DNA from: CAZUDO01 sp964618895
GTDB lineage: Bacteria > Desulfobacterota > Binatia > DP-6
Reading direction: 5' to 3'
Assembly: GCA_964618895.1 (NCBI GenBank)
Contig: CAZUDO010000022.1
Location: 1-22,255 of the forward strand
Length of the DNA stretch: 22,255 bases
The stretch's first letter is position 1. Every line of letters starts with the position of its first letter. Below the pieces are notes generated by a model that was given only the letters and a program-made list of their open reading frames with translations, had not been told where the DNA came from and did no database searches. Positions 1 to 7,951 of the stretch are shown piece after piece. Both the position numbers and the translations under genes were made by a program.

Positions 1-579
1 GTAGACGGCGTCGGTCGAGAAATCGCGTCCGGTGGCCTCGGCCACGGTACGCCCCAGGGTAAGGGCAGTGCCGCTCGGCGAGTCGACCTTCATCTTGTGA
101 TGAATCTCTACGATCTCGGGGTCGAAATCCGGGCCGAGCGCGAGGGCAGCCTGGCGCACCAGCCGCTGGAGAACGGTAATGCCCACACTCATGTTGGAGG
201 CAACGACTGACCGCGTCTGCGGTGCCAGGCGGTCGATGTCGACCAGCTGGCTCGCCGTGAAGCCTGTCGAGCCGATGACGATCGCACTTCCACGGTCAAT
301 TGCGACGCGCAGGTGTTCCAGCGCTGCGTCTGCGGTGGTGAAGTCGAGGATCACAGTGTCAGGACCGGCGAGTGCCGTAAGGTCAGTCTGAATGGTCACT
401 CCGAGCGCAGGTATACCGGCTACCTGCCCGGCGTCGTGGCCAACTGCCGGGCTCGCCGAGGCCTCGAGAGCGCCGCTGAGCAGAGCATCCGGATTGTCCG
501 CCAAGAGCCCGACGATGGTCCGCCCCATGCGGCCAGCCGCGCCACACACGATGATCTTCGTGGGCATGTTCGCGCTCAT
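1..579 (-). CDS. dapB: 4-hydroxy-tetrahydrodipicolinate reductase, 3' end cut by window edge
   Basis: DapB reduces the cyclic product of DapA with NAD(P)H to tetrahydrodipicolinate, in the cytoplasmic lysine/DAP pathway. The frame is open from an ATG at 579 to the window edge and gives 193 residues; the family is usually about 265-270, so roughly the last 75 are missing. Visible motifs are the Rossmann nucleotide-binding GAAGRMG near residues 13-19, and the family signature EIHHKMKVDSPSGTA around residues 158-172, with the HH pair at 160-161 and the catalytic-type Lys at 164. A second ATG at 567 (residue 5) is an equally possible start; neither has a clear Shine-Dalgarno sequence. It lies 10 bases downstream of the dapA stop, so it is probably the last visible gene of the dap operon. 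Confidence 0.93.
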   Translation of the reverse strand, partial: MSANMPTKIIVCGAAGRMGRTIVGLLADNPDALLSGALEASASPAVGHDAGQVAGIPALGVTIQTDLTALAGPDTVILDFTTADAALEHLRVAIDRGSAIVIGSTGFTASQLVDIDRLAPQTRSVVASNMSVGITVLQRLVRQAALALGPDFDPEIVEIHHKMKVDSPSGTALTLGRTVAEATGRDFSTDAVY

Positions 580-589
580 TTGCGGTACT

Positions 590-1471
590 TCAGACGAGCA
601 GCCCGAGCTCCTGTAGAGCGGCGCGCAGCTTACCCCGTGCCGCGTCACTCAGCGGCAGCAACGGCAGTCGAATCTCGTCGCGGCAGTAGTCCAGCATCGC
701 CATTGCCGCCTTGATCGGAATGGGGTTGGTCTCGAGGGAGAGGGCGCGAATCAGCGGCAACAGCGCATAGTGTCGCTGACGGGCGGTCGTCCAGTCGCCT
801 GACCGGCAGGCAGCCAACAAGGCGGCGGACTGGCGCGGAACGATGTTGCTGACGACCGCGATGGCGCCGACACCACCGACGGCCATGAGCGGCAGGGTGA
901 GCGAGTCGTCGCCGCTGTAGACATCGAGCTCGCCCCTGGTCAGGCGTATGACCTCCTGCACCTCGTCGAGCGATCCCGTGGCTTCCTTGAGACCGACGAT
1001 ATGCTCGAGCTCCGCCAAACGCGCGATGGTCGCGGCCTCGATCTTGGATGCGGTCCGCCCCGGGATGTTGTAGACAATCAACGGAAGATGGGTGGCTTCC
1101 GCAATGGCCTTGTAGTGCTGGTAGATGCCCTCTTGGGTCGGCTTGTTGTAGTATGGCGAGATCAGGAGGGCGCCGTCGGCGCCGACCTCTTCCGCGCCCC
1201 GGGTGAGGCGCACCGCCTCGGCGGTGGAGTTGGATCCCGTGCCGGCGATCACGGGGACGCGCTTGCGTGCTGCCTTGACGATGTGGCGGACGATTTCGAC
1301 GTGCTCTTCGTGCGTGAGCGTGGCCGCTTCTCCGGTCGAGCCACACGGGACGAGCCCGTGCGTGCCGCCGGCGATCTGCATCTCGACCAGGTCGGTGAGG
1401 GCGCGGGTGTCGACGGCGCCGGCGCGGAACGGGGTGACGAGCGCGGTCATCGAGCCCTGGAACGTTGGCAT
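590..1471 (-). CDS. dapA: 4-hydroxy-tetrahydrodipicolinate synthase
   Basis: DapA condenses pyruvate with aspartate semialdehyde, the first committed step of DAP/lysine synthesis. The protein is 293 residues, the normal size, starting MPTFQGSMTALVTPF. The start at 1471 is preceded by AGGAGG with a 7-base spacer, which decides against a longer frame reaching 1504. The family landmarks are in place: CGSTGE at residues 43-48 (pyruvate-binding Thr), YYNKPTQEG from 107, YNIPGRT with Tyr134 and Arg139, and the Schiff-base Lys162 in GLKEATG. It sits 46 bases after dapF and just before dapB in the same direction. The start of the signature has Ser-Thr where E. coli has Thr-Thr, a common and conservative variant. 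Confidence 0.96.
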   Translation of the reverse strand: MPTFQGSMTALVTPFRAGAVDTRALTDLVEMQIAGGTHGLVPCGSTGEAATLTHEEHVEIVRHIVKAARKRVPVIAGTGSNSTAEAVRLTRGAEEVGADGALLISPYYNKPTQEGIYQHYKAIAEATHLPLIVYNIPGRTASKIEAATIARLAELEHIVGLKEATGSLDEVQEVIRLTRGELDVYSGDDSLTLPLMAVGGVGAIAVVSNIVPRQSAALLAACRSGDWTTARQRHYALLPLIRALSLETNPIPIKAAMAMLDYCRDEIRLPLLPLSDAARGKLRAALQELGLLV

Positions 1472-1517
1472 CAGTCGGCCTCCTGGTGCGGAGCGGTGGT
1501 CCACATGTGCGGCGCCA

Positions 1518-2360
1518 CTAGATCGCGACCTCGCCGGTGTAGACTTCGACGGCGTCGCCGGTCATCAGGACGTGGTCGTCGGGGCGCCAGTCGATCTCGA
1601 GGTCGCCGCCGGGGAGGGTGACGGTCACCTGGCGGGCGGTGCGGTCGGTGCGGGCGGCGGCGACGGCGGCGGCGCAGGCGCCGGTGCCGCAGGCCAGGGT
1701 TTCGCCGGCGCCGCGCTCCCAGACGCGCATCTCGAGGCGCTCGCGGCTGACGACGCGGATGAACTCGGTGTTGACGGCGCGCGGGAAGAAGGGATGGCGC
1801 TCGAAGCGCGGGCCGAGTTCGGCGAGGGGCAGGCCGGCCACCTCGTCGAGGAAGACGACGCAGTGGGGGTTGCCCATCGAGACGCACGTGACCCGGTACG
1901 TCCGGCCGGCGACCTCGAGGGGGCGGTCGATGACCTCGCCGTCGGCGTCGACCGGGATGTCGCGGCCGTTCCAGATGGGCGGGCCCATGTCGACCGTGAC
2001 GCTGTGCACGCGGCCGCCGTCGGTGCGGACGCGGATGGTCTTCACGCCGGCGTCGGTCTCGATGCGCAGCGGGTCGGTGCGCACGAGCCCGCGGTCGAGG
2101 GCGAACTTGGCGAGTCCGCGAATGCCGTTACCGCACATCTCGGGCCGGCTGCCGTCGCTGTTGTAGATGGTCATGCGGCAGTCGGCCTGGCCGGTGCTGG
2201 CCGGCTCGAGCAGGATGAGGCCGTCGGCGCCGATGCCGCGCCGGCGGTCGCAGAGCCGGCGCGCGAGGGCGGCGGGATCGCCCGGCAGGCCGCCGCGCGC
2301 GTCGACGTAGATGAAGTCGTTCGCGGTTCCGTGCAGCTTCGCGAAGCGCAGCGTGGCCAT
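1518..2360 (-). CDS. dapF: Diaminopimelate epimerase
   Basis: DapF interconverts LL- and meso-diaminopimelate by a cofactor-independent two-cysteine mechanism, supplying meso-DAP to LysA and to peptidoglycan. The protein is 280 residues, normal for the family. Both catalytic cysteines are visible: Cys76 in PEMCGNGIRG and Cys224 in ETLACGTGACAAA. The N-terminus reads MATLRFAKLHGTANDF, the classic DapF start. The ATG shares one base with the lysA stop (TGATG), so translation is probably coupled. Presence of DapF rather than an aminotransferase of the DapL type means the epimerase branch is at least encoded; the other branch enzymes are not in the window. Confidence 0.96.
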   Translation of the reverse strand: MATLRFAKLHGTANDFIYVDARGGLPGDPAALARRLCDRRRGIGADGLILLEPASTGQADCRMTIYNSDGSRPEMCGNGIRGLAKFALDRGLVRTDPLRIETDAGVKTIRVRTDGGRVHSVTVDMGPPIWNGRDIPVDADGEVIDRPLEVAGRTYRVTCVSMGNPHCVVFLDEVAGLPLAELGPRFERHPFFPRAVNTEFIRVVSRERLEMRVWERGAGETLACGTGACAAAVAAARTDRTARQVTVTLPGGDLEIDWRPDDHVLMTGDAVEVYTGEVAI

Positions 2361-3616
2361 CAGGCAGACGGGATGTGCTCGTGACGGACCAGATCCTCGA
2401 GCGACTCCCGGTCCCTTATGATGTGGTGACGCGGACCGTCAACCAGGATCGCCGCCGGGCGCGGGCGCGCATTGTAGTTGGACGCCATCACATAGCCGTA
2501 CGCCCCGGCGCTCATCACGGCAAGCAGATCGCCGGGCTCGGGCGCCTCCATCTCGCGATCCTTGGCGAGAAAATCGCCACTCTCACACACCGGGCCCACG
2601 ACGTCGGCCACGATCGTGGAGGCGCCGCGCGGGCGCACCGGCTGGAGCGCGTGGTACGAGCCGTAGAGCGCCGGCCGCACCAGCTCTGTCATGGCGCCGT
2701 CGATCACCACGAAGCGCTTCTCGCCGGTCTCCTTGCGGTAGAGGACGCGGGTCACCAATGCGCCGGCGTTGCCGACAATGGCGCGCCCGGGCTCGAGCAC
2801 GAGCGTGAGCCCGAGGCCGGCCAGGCCGGCGCGCAGGGCGGCCGCATAGGCCGCTGGCGTGGGCGGCGTCTCGTCCTTGTAGGTGATGCCGACGCCGCCG
2901 CCGAAGTCGAGGTAGTGCAGCTCGCCGGCCAGCCCCTCTTCGGCGAGCTGGCCGATCAGGCCGCGCACGCGCGCCAGTGCGTCCACGAACGGCGACACGT
3001 CGGTCAGCTGCGAGCCGATGTGGCAGTCGACGCCGACCAGGGCCAGGTGTCCGGTCGCCTGCGCCCGCCGGTAGTGCGCCAGCGCCTCGCTGATGGCGAT
3101 GCCGAATTTGGACTTCTTCATGCCGGTCGAGATGTAGGGGTGCGTTTTGGGATCCACGTCCGGGTTGACACGCAGGCTGATGGGCGCGCGCACGCCGAGA
3201 CGGGCCGCGATGCGGGCGACGGCGTCGAGCTCCTGCGGCGACTCGATGTTGAGCATCAGGATCTTCTGCCGCAGGGCCTCCTCGATCTCGGCGTCGGTCT
3301 TGCCGACCCCGGAGAAGACGATCCGGGCCGGGTCGGCGCCGGCGCGCAGCGCCTTCCACAGCTCGCCGCCCGAGACCACGTCGAAGCCGGCGCCGGCGCG
3401 CGCGAGCAGGGCCAGGATGGCGAGGTGATCGTTGGCCTTCATGGCAAAGCAGACCAGGTGCGGGGTGTCGCCGAACGCGTCGTCGAAGGCGCGGAACTGC
3501 CGCACGATGGCGGCCGTGCTGTACACGTAGAGCGGCGTGCCGTGCCGCGCGGCGAGCGCGGCGAGGGACACCTCCTCGCAGTGCAGCTCGCCGTCGCGGT
3601 AGGTGAAGTCGGTCAT
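2360..3616 (-). CDS. lysA: Diaminopimelate decarboxylase
   Basis: LysA is a PLP enzyme that decarboxylates meso-DAP to L-lysine. The frame is open up to 3757, but the family-like N-terminus MTDFTYRDGELHCEE starts at 3616, behind AAGGAG with an 8-base spacer, giving 418 residues. The PLP lysine is Lys60 in VCFAMKAND, followed by the alanine-racemase-like barrel with GGELWKALRAG, HIGSQ and a Gly-rich LDFGGGVG. The C-terminal beta domain carries EPGRA and the active-site Cys344 in CESGDF. The ATG overlaps the stop of the upstream lipoprotein gene by 4 bases (ATGA), and the lysA stop overlaps dapF, so the three are read as a tightly coupled set. Confidence 0.96.
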   Translation of the reverse strand: MTDFTYRDGELHCEEVSLAALAARHGTPLYVYSTAAIVRQFRAFDDAFGDTPHLVCFAMKANDHLAILALLARAGAGFDVVSGGELWKALRAGADPARIVFSGVGKTDAEIEEALRQKILMLNIESPQELDAVARIAARLGVRAPISLRVNPDVDPKTHPYISTGMKKSKFGIAISEALAHYRRAQATGHLALVGVDCHIGSQLTDVSPFVDALARVRGLIGQLAEEGLAGELHYLDFGGGVGITYKDETPPTPAAYAAALRAGLAGLGLTLVLEPGRAIVGNAGALVTRVLYRKETGEKRFVVIDGAMTELVRPALYGSYHALQPVRPRGASTIVADVVGPVCESGDFLAKDREMEAPEPGDLLAVMSAGAYGYVMASNYNARPRPAAILVDGPRHHIIRDRESLEDLVRHEHIPSA

Positions 3617-4068
3617 CGCGCAGTCTCCTTCGCTGCGGGCGGGGCGCCGAAGCGGACCGCGACCGGGCCCGCGGGCCCGCTGGTGTAGTCGTCGAGGGTG
3701 AAGCTGGTCACGCGGTAGAGGTAGCGCGTGCCCGGGGTGACGTCGCGGTCGAGCCACTCGACGCGCCGGTCCTTCCGGAACCGTTCCTGGTCCTGCACCG
3801 GGACCGTGGCGACGCGCGCGAAGGGGGCGGGGTCGCCATCCGCCGGGGCACGCTCGATGGTGAACCCGCCCAGGTCGTTCATGCGCCCTCCGCCGCGGTA
3901 CTGGAGCGGCCGGATCCAGGTGAGCTTCACGCCGTCGGGACTCGCGATGGCGGCCAGGTTGGCGGGCGCCTCGGGCTGCACCAGCTCGGGCGCGACGGGG
4001 GCGCTCTTCACGCCGCAGGCGACCACGAGCGTGGCCGCGAGGACGAGCTCCGCCAGGCGTCGGGTCAT
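3613..4068 (-). CDS. LptM-like lipoprotein with fibronectin III-like domain
   Basis: This is a 151-residue predicted outer-envelope lipoprotein. It has a short basic start, a hydrophobic stretch and a lipobox VVAC with the modified Cys at residue 18. The mature N-terminus CGVKSAPVAPE matches the CGxKxPxxxP pattern of the LptM/YifL lipoprotein motif. After it comes a domain of about 100 residues with the alternating pattern of a fibronectin type III fold (LTWIRPL, FTIERAP, YLYRVTSF). The start is supported by GAGGA just upstream. It overlaps argH on one side and lysA on the other by ATGA. LptM lies beside dapF/lysA in enterobacteria, so the position agrees, but E. coli LptM is much shorter and a role in LptD maturation is only an inference. 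Confidence 0.8.
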   Translation of the reverse strand: MTRRLAELVLAATLVVACGVKSAPVAPELVQPEAPANLAAIASPDGVKLTWIRPLQYRGGGRMNDLGGFTIERAPADGDPAPFARVATVPVQDQERFRKDRRVEWLDRDVTPGTRYLYRVTSFTLDDYTSGPAGPVAVRFGAPPAAKETAR

Positions 4069-5474
4069 CGCCGGTCCTCGCGGGCGGCGCGTGCGAGTTG
4101 GCGGCGGACCTCGACCGGCGCGGTGCCGCCGGTGACCCGCCGGCGGGCGACCGAGCGGGCCGGGGTGAGCCGACGGACGAGGTCGGGCGTCAGGAGGCGC
4201 GAGTGCCGCCGCAGCGTGGCGGCGTCGAGATCGCGCAGCGCGGTGCCGGTGGCGAGACAGTGGCGCACCAGGCTGCCGACGATCTCGTGTGCGCGCCGGA
4301 AGGGGATCCCGCGCTCGACCAGGAGATCGGCCACGTCGGTGGCCAGCAGCAGGCCGTCGGCGGCGGCGGCCATGCGTGGGATGCGGAAGCGGAGGTGCGG
4401 GAGCATGGCGACCAACACCGCCAGGCAGTCGGCGAGCGTATCGGCGGCGTCGAAGAGCGGCGGCTTGTCCTCCTGCAGGTCGCGGTTGTAGGCGAGCGGG
4501 AGGCCCTTCAGCGTGGTGAGAAGCGCGACCAGTGCGCCGATGACACGTCCGGTCTTGCCGCGTACCAACTCGGCCACGTCGGGGTTCTTCTTCTGCGGCA
4601 TCATCGAGCTGCCGGTGGCGAACGCGTCGGGGAGCTCGATGAAGCCGAACTCGTCGGTCGCCCACAGGACGATCTCTTCGGCCAGACGCGACAGATGCAC
4701 GGCGGCGATCGCGGCGGCGGCCAGGAACTCGGCGGCGGCGTCGCGGTCGCCGACCGCGTCGAGGCTGTTGGCGGTCGGACGCGCGAACCCCAGGTCGCGT
4801 GCGAGGCGGGCCCGATCGAGGGCGAAGCCGGCGCCGGCGAGCGCCCCGGCGCCGAGCGGTAGCTCGTCGGCACGCGTCCGACAGTCACGGAACCGGCCGC
4901 GATCGCGCGCCAGCATCTCGCGGTAGGCGAGGAGATGATGCGCCAGCAGGACCGGCTGGGCGCGTTGGAGATGGGTGTAGCCGGGCAGCACCGCGTTGCG
5001 ATGGCGGCGCGCCACCGTGACGAGCGCCCGCTGCAGGTCCGCGAGCGCGCCGTCGAAGCGCGCGCACGCCGCGCGCAGCCAGAGCCGCAGGTCGAGTGCC
5101 ACCTGGTCGTTACGGCTCCGGCCGGTGTGCAGCTTGCCGCCGACCGGACCGACGATCTCCGTCAGGCGGCGCTCGACCGCCATGTGGATGTCCTCGTCGG
5201 TCGCCAGGAAGCGGAAGGCGCCGTCGTCCAGCTCGCGGCGGACGCGGGCCAGCCCGCGCCGCAGGCGCGCCCCCTCGCGCGCCGTGAGGAGCCGCGCGCG
5301 CACCAGCGCGCGCACGTGCGCTACGCTGCCATCGAGGTCGTGCGGATAGAGCCGCCGGTCGACGGGCAGGGAGGTGGTGAAGCGCTCCACGATCGCCGCC
5401 GTGGGCGCTGCGAAGCGGCCGGCCCACGCCTTGGTCGACGAGGTCGGGCGTCGCGCGCGTCGGCGTGCCGTCAT
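4065..5474 (-). CDS. argH: Argininosuccinate lyase
   Basis: ArgH splits argininosuccinate into arginine and fumarate, the last step of arginine synthesis. The protein is 469 residues, close to the usual 460. Seen in order: WAGRF near residue 18, the substrate loop HTGRSRNDQ at 116-124, the catalytic-type His168 in GYTHLQRAQP, and the superfamily signature GSSMMPQKKNP at 288-298 holding the catalytic serine. The first 14 residues are an Arg-rich extension ahead of the conserved start, so a shorter start cannot be excluded, but the ATG overlaps the argG stop in ATGA, which supports it. Its own stop overlaps the lipoprotein start in the same way. Confidence 0.95.
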   Translation of the reverse strand: MTARRRARRPTSSTKAWAGRFAAPTAAIVERFTTSLPVDRRLYPHDLDGSVAHVRALVRARLLTAREGARLRRGLARVRRELDDGAFRFLATDEDIHMAVERRLTEIVGPVGGKLHTGRSRNDQVALDLRLWLRAACARFDGALADLQRALVTVARRHRNAVLPGYTHLQRAQPVLLAHHLLAYREMLARDRGRFRDCRTRADELPLGAGALAGAGFALDRARLARDLGFARPTANSLDAVGDRDAAAEFLAAAAIAAVHLSRLAEEIVLWATDEFGFIELPDAFATGSSMMPQKKNPDVAELVRGKTGRVIGALVALLTTLKGLPLAYNRDLQEDKPPLFDAADTLADCLAVLVAMLPHLRFRIPRMAAAADGLLLATDVADLLVERGIPFRRAHEIVGSLVRHCLATGTALRDLDAATLRRHSRLLTPDLVRRLTPARSVARRRVTGGTAPVEVRRQLARAAREDRR

Positions 5475-6688
5475 GGCGTGCGCTCGCGCTCGACCAGGTT
5501 TCGGATGCGCAGGCGCAGGCCGGCCAGGCGGATGAAGCCGCCGGCGTCCTCCTGCCGGTAGCCGCCCGCTTCGTCGAAGCTGACCAGGCGTGGGTCGTAC
5601 ATGGAGCGGGGCGCCTTCCGACCGACGGTGCGCACGCTGCCGCGGTACAGGCGGAGCCGCGCCGTGCCGGTCACGGCGCGCGCCGCTTCGTCGATGGCTG
5701 CCTGCAGCATGGTGCGCTCGGGGGCGAACCAGTAGCCGTAGTAGATCATCTCGGCGTAGCGCGGCACGAGCGTGTCGCGGAGATGCAGCACCTCGCGGTC
5801 GAGGGTCAGCGACTCGACGGCCTGGAAGGCGGCACGCAGCACGGTCCCGCCCGGGGTTTCATAGACGCCGCGCGACTTCATGCCGACGTAGCGGTTCTCG
5901 ACGATGTCGACGCGCCCGACGCCGTGGCGCCCGGCGAGGGTGTTCAGCCGCTGGAGCAGCGCCGCCGGCGACAGCCGTTCGCCGTTCACCGCCACCGGGG
6001 TGCCCGCCTCGAGGTCGACCTCGATCTCCTCGGGTGTGTCGGGCGCCTGCTCGGGTGCGACCGTCAGCTGGAACATGTCGTCGTACGGGGCGCGCCAGGG
6101 GTCTTCCAGGATGCCGCCCTCGTAGCTCACGTGCAGCAGGTTCCGGTCGCTCGAGTAGGGCTTCTCGGCGGTGACGGTGATGGGGATCTTGCGCTGCTCC
6201 GCGTAGGCGATCAGATCGGCGCGGCCGGTGAAGTCCCACTCGCGCCACGGGGCGATCACGGTCAGCTCGGGGGCGAGGGCGGCGAACGTCAGCTCGAAGC
6301 GGACCTGGTCATTGCCCTTGCCGGTGGCGCCGTGCGCCACGGCATCGGCGCCTTCCTGGCGCGCGATCTCGACCTGGCGCTTGGCGATCAGCGGGCGGGC
6401 GATCGAGGTGCCGAGGAGGTACTGGCTCTCGTAGATGGCGCCCGCGCGCAGCATCGGGAAGACGTAGTCGCGCACGAACTCCTCGCGCAGATCTTCGATG
6501 ACGGTCTTGACCGCCCCCGTGCCGCGCGCCTTGGCGTCCAGGCCGTCGAGCTCCTCGGCCTGGCCGAGGTCGGCGCAGAACGCCACCACCTCCGCCTGAT
6601 ACCGGTCGATGAGCCAGCGCAGGATGACGGAAGTGTCGAGCCCGCCGGAGTAGGCGAGCACGATGCGACGAACGGCCGGGCGGGACAT
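5471..6688 (-). CDS. argG: Argininosuccinate synthase
   Basis: ArgG joins citrulline and aspartate using ATP. The 405-residue protein has the N-type ATP pyrophosphatase loop AYSGGLDTS at residues 12-20 and the citrulline/aspartate-binding segment GATGKGNDQVRFE at 120-132. Length is normal for the family. The stop overlaps argH by 4 bases. Upstream of the ATG there is no purine-rich Shine-Dalgarno; the eight bases before it are CTCCCGCC. argG is now the first gene of its transcription unit, because a block of foreign-looking genes lies between it and argF. It must therefore have a promoter in 6689-6780 or depend on readthrough from far upstream. Confidence 0.96.
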   Translation of the reverse strand: MSRPAVRRIVLAYSGGLDTSVILRWLIDRYQAEVVAFCADLGQAEELDGLDAKARGTGAVKTVIEDLREEFVRDYVFPMLRAGAIYESQYLLGTSIARPLIAKRQVEIARQEGADAVAHGATGKGNDQVRFELTFAALAPELTVIAPWREWDFTGRADLIAYAEQRKIPITVTAEKPYSSDRNLLHVSYEGGILEDPWRAPYDDMFQLTVAPEQAPDTPEEIEVDLEAGTPVAVNGERLSPAALLQRLNTLAGRHGVGRVDIVENRYVGMKSRGVYETPGGTVLRAAFQAVESLTLDREVLHLRDTLVPRYAEMIYYGYWFAPERTMLQAAIDEAARAVTGTARLRLYRGSVRTVGRKAPRSMYDPRLVSFDEAGGYRQEDAGGFIRLAGLRLRIRNLVERERTP

Positions 6689-6780
6689 GGCGGGAGACGT
6701 AGCACAGGCCCTCGGGACGGACCAACGTCAGCGGGCCCGGATTCAAGCCGGATGTGTAATCGGCCGACAGTGGTGAGCAG
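6689..6780. other. Divergent intergenic spacer between argG and the membrane-protein gene
   Basis: These 92 bases separate the leftward argG from the rightward gene at 6781. They must hold the argG promoter if argG is transcribed independently. On the minus strand a TTGGTC lies 17 bases from CTACGT close to the argG start, a poor match to sigma-70 elements. I saw no convincing ARG box palindrome and no terminator hairpin. Confidence 0.4.
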
Positions 6781-7698
6781 ATGCCTCTCGTACCGGCCTC
6801 CACGACCGTTAACGATGCGCTCTGGCTGACCGTGCGCGGCACGTCCGGGCCGGTGGCGTTGGGGTGGTTGGTGTGGATGGCGGTAGCCGGGCTCGCCGCC
6901 GGCCCGCTCGCGGCCCACCTGGGTCCGGCGGGAGCGGTGCTGCTGCTCGGCGCCGTCGGCTGGCTGCTGGCCAGCCGACTGGCACCCCCGGTCGAGTGGC
7001 TGCGCCGCTATCACGTCGACGATGCCGAAGTGACCGCGATGGGCCCCGGCACCATCGTGCGGCGGCTGGCCTGGTCGCGGGTGCACACGCTGACGCAGCA
7101 ACGCGGGACGCTCACGGTGGTGGGGGACGGCTTGGTGATCCGGTTGCCGGAACGGCCGTTGGTGCAGAGCCGCTTGTGGGGGACGCTCCTGGCGCGCATC
7201 GTGCCGGACCTGGCGGACGAGCTGTGGGTGCTGCTGGAGGAGGGCGAGCAGGTGCGTCTGGTGCCGAGCCCGGAGCCGCGAACGGGCGTGCTCGGGTGGT
7301 GGGCGTACGCCCCGGTGCTGGTGGCGGCCGCGTGCGGGTGTGGGGTGGCGGGGCTGGCCGTGGGCATGGGCGTGGCGCTTCTCGAACGTACGCTGGCGTT
7401 CGGCCGTGCGCGCGCGGGTACGGTCACGCTGCACCGAACCGGCGTGGCGCTGCGTTCGCGCATCCGCAGCCTGTTCGCCGCCTGGCCGCGCGCCGAGGTG
7501 GTGCACGAGTCCGACGGCCTGGTCGTGGGCGTGCCGCACGGGGCGTCGGCACGCGTGCCCGCGGCCCTGCCCAACTTCTGGGCCGCCGCCGCTGTGATCC
7601 AGCTGCGCGCGCAGCTGGGACTCCGCGCCGGGGCGAGCGTGCACTTCCGCGCCCGCATCGGCGACGACGGCTTCGCGGTGGTCGGCGAAATCGACTGA
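6781..7698 (+). CDS. Membrane protein with two TM-hairpin plus PH-like units
   Basis: I do not recognise this 305-residue protein as a named family. It has two hydrophobic hairpins, at about residues 24-68 and 170-198. Each is followed by a soluble segment of about 60-70 residues (roughly 77-140 and 205-280). The soluble segments resemble each other and the bacterial PH (bPH/YdbT-like) pattern: a short strand start (EVTAMGPG / TVTLHRTG), an LAWSRV or AAWPRAEVV strand, then GLVIRLP / GLVVGVP. The protein therefore looks like an internal duplication of membrane anchor plus PH-like domain. The N-terminus is not a cleavable signal. Only a weak GGTGAG precedes the ATG. It is divergent from argG and ends just before the palindrome array at 7706. 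Function unknown; membrane-associated. Confidence 0.7.
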   Translation: MPLVPASTTVNDALWLTVRGTSGPVALGWLVWMAVAGLAAGPLAAHLGPAGAVLLLGAVGWLLASRLAPPVEWLRRYHVDDAEVTAMGPGTIVRRLAWSRVHTLTQQRGTLTVVGDGLVIRLPERPLVQSRLWGTLLARIVPDLADELWVLLEEGEQVRLVPSPEPRTGVLGWWAYAPVLVAAACGCGVAGLAVGMGVALLERTLAFGRARAGTVTLHRTGVALRSRIRSLFAAWPRAEVVHESDGLVVGVPHGASARVPAALPNFWAAAAVIQLRAQLGLRAGASVHFRARIGDDGFAVVGEID

Positions 7699-7705
7699 CG
7701 CCACG

Positions 7706-7730
7706 CGACCCGAGACCTTGTCTCGGGTCG
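7706..7730. repeat. Palindrome A, 11-bp perfect stem
   Basis: The arms are CGACCCGAGAC and its exact reverse complement, with loop CTT. It starts 7 bases after the stop of the membrane-protein gene. Confidence 0.9.
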
Positions 7731-7768
7731 GGCCCAAGACTTCTTGCCGGTGGGGCAGGCGAGCGTCG

Positions 7769-7796
7769 TGCCGCGGCCGGCGGAGCCGGCGCGGCA
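7769..7796. repeat. Palindrome B, GC-rich 13/12-base stem
   Basis: The left arm is TGCCGCGGCCGGC, the loop GGA and the right arm GCCGGCGCGGCA, which lacks one C relative to a perfect stem. The left arm is identical to that of B' at 7852. Confidence 0.88.
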
Positions 7797-7851
7797 AACG
7801 TGTCGGAGGGAGAGCGCACGCCGCGCCCATGAGCTAACGCCCCCCACGCTT

Positions 7852-7880
7852 TGCCGCGGCCGGCTTTGCCGGCCGCGGCA
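7852..7880. repeat. Palindrome B', perfect 13-bp stem
   Basis: The left arm is TGCCGCGGCCGGC, the loop TTT and the right arm the exact reverse complement. This is the perfect version of palindrome B at 7769. Confidence 0.9.
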
Positions 7881-7924
7881 CGGCGCCCGCACGAGGTACC
7901 GGACGCCACACGCTCGCGTCCGTT

Positions 7925-7949
7925 CGCCCCGAGACATGGTCTCGGGGCG
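7925..7949. repeat. Palindrome A', 11-bp perfect stem beside the GST stop
   Basis: The arms are CGCCCCGAGAC and its exact reverse complement, with loop ATG. It differs from palindrome A by one base pair changed on both arms (A-T to C-G), which keeps the stem intact. It begins 2 bases after the GST stop codon. Confidence 0.9.
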
Positions 7950-7951
7950 GG

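Larger units (their letters stand above)
7706..7949. repeat. Composite palindromic intergenic element, order A-B-B'-A'
   Basis: This fills nearly all of the 253-base gap between two convergent genes. It contains four hairpins of two sequence types in nested order: A at 7706-7730, B at 7769-7796, B' at 7852-7880, A' at 7925-7949. Read on the opposite strand, the flanks of B' also resemble those of B (8 of the 10 bases preceding the stem agree), so the whole is an imperfect inverted repeat of about 244 bases centred near 7828. It looks like a REP/BIME-type mosaic or a small non-autonomous palindromic mobile element. The hairpins could also terminate transcription from both sides, though there are no T-tracts. 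Confidence 0.8.

Noticed and set aside
1203..3688. Rightward long frames opposite dapA, dapF and lysA
   Set aside because: Shadows of well-supported genes on the other strand; compositionally biased and without domains.
6689..6780. ARG box or attenuator upstream of argG
   Set aside because: I looked for an AT-rich 18-bp palindrome and for a leader peptide with Arg codons and saw neither.
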